NCBI GenBank assembly: GCA_910579995.1 | Contig: CAJTWH010000023.1 | Location: forward strand, 1-42,490 | DNA from: an uncultured Muribaculaceae bacterium | GTDB taxonomy: Bacteria; Bacteroidota; Bacteroidia; Bacteroidales; Muribaculaceae | DNA length: 42,490 nucleotides | Reading direction: 5' to 3' | Shown here: in pieces, positions 40,767 through 42,490 of the stretch | Layout of the letters: each line of letters begins with the position of its first letter | Position numbering within the stretch: position 1 is the stretch's first letter | The notes under the pieces: generated by a model | Database searches by the model: none | The model's input: the letters and a program-made list of their open reading frames with translations, nothing else | Told to the model about the DNA's origin: nothing | Translations under genes and position numbers: made by a program

Positions 40767-42331
40767 CTTTTTTCAATAATCCAGTCTTCGATAGAGCGTA
40801 TCGCCGAAGAGAAGTTCACTCCGATTTTAATCAGCGTTCGGCCGTCGGCGCGGAAGGGGAGCAGATAGTCTTTGCTGTTTATCTGGTCAATGGCCTCCTG
40901 CGGCGTCCTGTCGAGCTTGAATTCAAAGACATAGATATATTCCGGCGTTGTCACCACCATGTCAATGCGTCCGGCGGCGGTCTTGTATTCGATATTTGTG
41001 TAGAATCCCATCAGCTTCATCACGATGAAAATCACATCCTGATAGTGCCTCTCAACAGCCTTTATATCTATGCCATCATGGTTGAAGTCGGAGAAAAGAC
41101 TCTGCAATCTGACCATGAAATCCTCGGCACGGCCTGCTTCCACATCAAGAACAAAGCGTTGGATTTCAAAACTTGTCTTGCTTTCCTTTACCGAAGTATA
41201 GACAGACATCAGTTCTTCGAAAAAGCTGTTTTCGACTTCAGCATTAGGAAAGCCGAGAACTACATTGTTGAATCTGTTGCGTTGTGCTTTAATAGTCAGA
41301 TATCCGCTTTGATATAGAACCGGTATTGGATTGCCAAGATTGTAAGATACACTTGTGAGGGAGTTCACCGATGTTTCATACTCGCTTAAGTCTTTTATTG
41401 CTATAGTTCCGTTTCGGAGCATTTTTATCAGAAACGTCGGAGTTCCACTCTGAAACCAAAAGTTGTCGAAAGACTGCAGGCTGAGGCAGTTCAATACGCT
41501 GTAAGGATTGTAAATATCGAGGCTGTTGTCGGGCGAAAAATGGTAGCCGTCATAATTGGCCTTTAGATCAATGTAAATTTGCGAGGCTGTTTTATTTACC
41601 TCCTTTGCGAACTCTTCGATTCCGTCGTGGAAATACTCATGGAGCTCGTCTTGTGTCAGCCCGCAGATTCCGCTGTACTTTTTGCTCAGGGAAATATCCT
41701 GCAGGTTGTTGAGGTCGCTGAAAATGCTCAGTTGGCCAAACTTGGTCACGCCCGTGAGCATGGCAAAGCGTATATGCTCGTCCATCTTCTTCAAGTTGCC
41801 GTATACAGCCCTGAGTTTATTTCTGTAAGCCTTTTGTAAATGTGGTTGGTCTACTGTTTCCAATAGAGGCTTGTCGTATTCATCAATTAGAATCACAACT
41901 TTTTTGCCGGTCAGCTCATGAGCCCGGCGTATGATGTATTCAAAGCGTTCTTCAAGAGCCCTGCCGTCTTTTTCGCAGCCGTAAATCTTTTCCCATGGCT
42001 CGAAAAGGCTGTTAAGCTTTTCATCAAGACTTACCTCTTCTTTATAATCCTTTGCGGTAAAGTCAAGATGAAGCACCGGATTCGGCTCCCAGTCATATTC
42101 GTATCGGCTGATAGCGAGACCGTCGAATAAATCGCGACGCCCGGAGAAGAAACAATCTATAGTAGAAAGCAGCAGCGACTTTCCAAATCTCCTCGGGCGG
42201 CTCAGGAAGTAATATTGACCCGAATTAACCAAATGGTGTATGTATTCGGTTTTATCGACATATAAGAATCCACTTTCCCTAATTTTAGAGAATGTCTGCA
42301 ATCCGATTGGGTATAATAATTTCTGAGGCAT
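40763..42331 (-). CDS. AAA-ATPase-like / PD-(D/E)XK nuclease family protein
   Basis: A 522-residue protein of the expanded Bacteroidetes family AAA-ATPase-like (PF09820) plus PD-(D/E)XK (PF08011, DUF1703). The start has the family signature YPIGLQTFSKIRESGFLYVD. The ATPase has Walker A SRPRRFGKSLLL and Walker B VVILIDEYDKPLLE. The C-terminal nuclease-like domain has AAGRIDMVVTTPEYIYVFEFKL, carrying the D...E-x-K residues. The ATG at 42331 is chosen over TTG 42337. The stop lies 4 bp inside the end of the convergent PARG gene. A second copy begins 3 bp upstream. Function in the family is unknown; roles in DNA breakage or phage response are inference. Confidence 0.85.
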   Translation of the reverse strand: MPQKLLYPIGLQTFSKIRESGFLYVDKTEYIHHLVNSGQYYFLSRPRRFGKSLLLSTIDCFFSGRRDLFDGLAISRYEYDWEPNPVLHLDFTAKDYKEEVSLDEKLNSLFEPWEKIYGCEKDGRALEERFEYIIRRAHELTGKKVVILIDEYDKPLLETVDQPHLQKAYRNKLRAVYGNLKKMDEHIRFAMLTGVTKFGQLSIFSDLNNLQDISLSKKYSGICGLTQDELHEYFHDGIEEFAKEVNKTASQIYIDLKANYDGYHFSPDNSLDIYNPYSVLNCLSLQSFDNFWFQSGTPTFLIKMLRNGTIAIKDLSEYETSVNSLTSVSYNLGNPIPVLYQSGYLTIKAQRNRFNNVVLGFPNAEVENSFFEELMSVYTSVKESKTSFEIQRFVLDVEAGRAEDFMVRLQSLFSDFNHDGIDIKAVERHYQDVIFIVMKLMGFYTNIEYKTAAGRIDMVVTTPEYIYVFEFKLDRTPQEAIDQINSKDYLLPFRADGRTLIKIGVNFSSAIRSIEDWIIEKS

Positions 42332-42333
42332 AA

Positions 42334-42490
42334 TCAAACTTTTTCAATAATCCAATCTTCGATAGAGCGTATCGCCGAAGAGAAGTTCACTCCGATTTTA
42401 ATAAGCGTTCGGCCGTCGGCGCGGAAGGGGAGCATATAGTCTTTGCTGTTTATCTGGTCAATGGCCTCCTGCGGCGTCCTGTCGAGCTTG
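42334..42490 (-). CDS. Second AAA-ATPase-like / PD-(D/E)XK gene, 3' end only
   Basis: The last 51 codons of a second copy of the preceding family, running off the window edge. It carries FxxKLD... at the start of the visible part and ends SIEDWIIEKV. Only about three differences in 150 bp separate it from 40768-40919. Near the stop it has five T instead of six, so the end changes from IIEKS to IIEKV with another stop codon. Its stop lies 2 bp before the ATG of the next copy. Confidence 0.85.
   Translation of the reverse strand, partial: KLDRTPQEAIDQINSKDYMLPFRADGRTLIKIGVNFSSAIRSIEDWIIEKV

Overview
The window looks like a chromosomal segment of a gut Bacteroidales, most like Muribaculaceae. 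The evidence is promoter-like sites of the Bacteroidetes form (TTTG, 19-21 nt, TAnnTTTG), almost no Shine-Dalgarno sites, and typical families: secreted GH51/GH35, an M49 peptidase lipoprotein, an LRR surface protein with a type IX-like tail, AAA-ATPase-like/PD-(D/E)XK proteins and a MacAB/TolC operon. The genus is inference, because no marker gene was compared.

Layout. 1-90: the 3' part of tRNA-Asn(GUU) and a terminator. 98-4587: a promoter-bearing repeat, then a two-gene operon for arabinose- and galactose-containing glycans (GH51, GH35), closed by a large hairpin. 4776-5717: an EamA permease. 5729-6342: a Phd/RelE-type toxin-antitoxin pair with a likely operator. 6357-11063: a minus-strand group of parC, a DUF3316-like protein and an S41 protease lipoprotein, with a good promoter before parC. 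11190-15681: an AT-rich minus-strand block of small secreted or membrane proteins, one resembling the Imm11 immunity family, with a broken YD-repeat-like fragment; it looks like remains of a toxin/immunity region. 15821-21437: a complete five-gene tripartite efflux operon.

21486-25627: an LRR surface protein of 1169 residues behind a clear cobalamin riboswitch, which suggests a role in vitamin B12 capture. 25667-28780: an M49 peptidase and a radical SAM enzyme behind a 75-bp tandem repeat, each unit of which contains a full promoter. 28868-33782: type II NADH dehydrogenase and an Eis-like acetyltransferase on the plus strand, converging on a zeta-kinase / 65-aa protein / uvrC overlap operon. 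33936-37154: an esterase lipoprotein, an AAA+ ATPase with a hairpin over its start codon, a 48-bp perfect palindrome, and a 56-aa 2[4Fe-4S] ferredoxin. 37211-39272: dihydroorotase and a GT2 enzyme. 39387-42490: a fused double macrodomain/PARG protein and two nearly identical AAA-ATPase-like/PD-(D/E)XK genes in tandem.

The points most worth a second look are the riboswitch-controlled LRR protein, the mobile-looking promoter repeat shared by two loci, the double macrodomain protein, and the zeta kinase coupled by overlaps to uvrC. No CRISPR array, transposase or rRNA was seen. All family names come from reading motifs; no database search was run.
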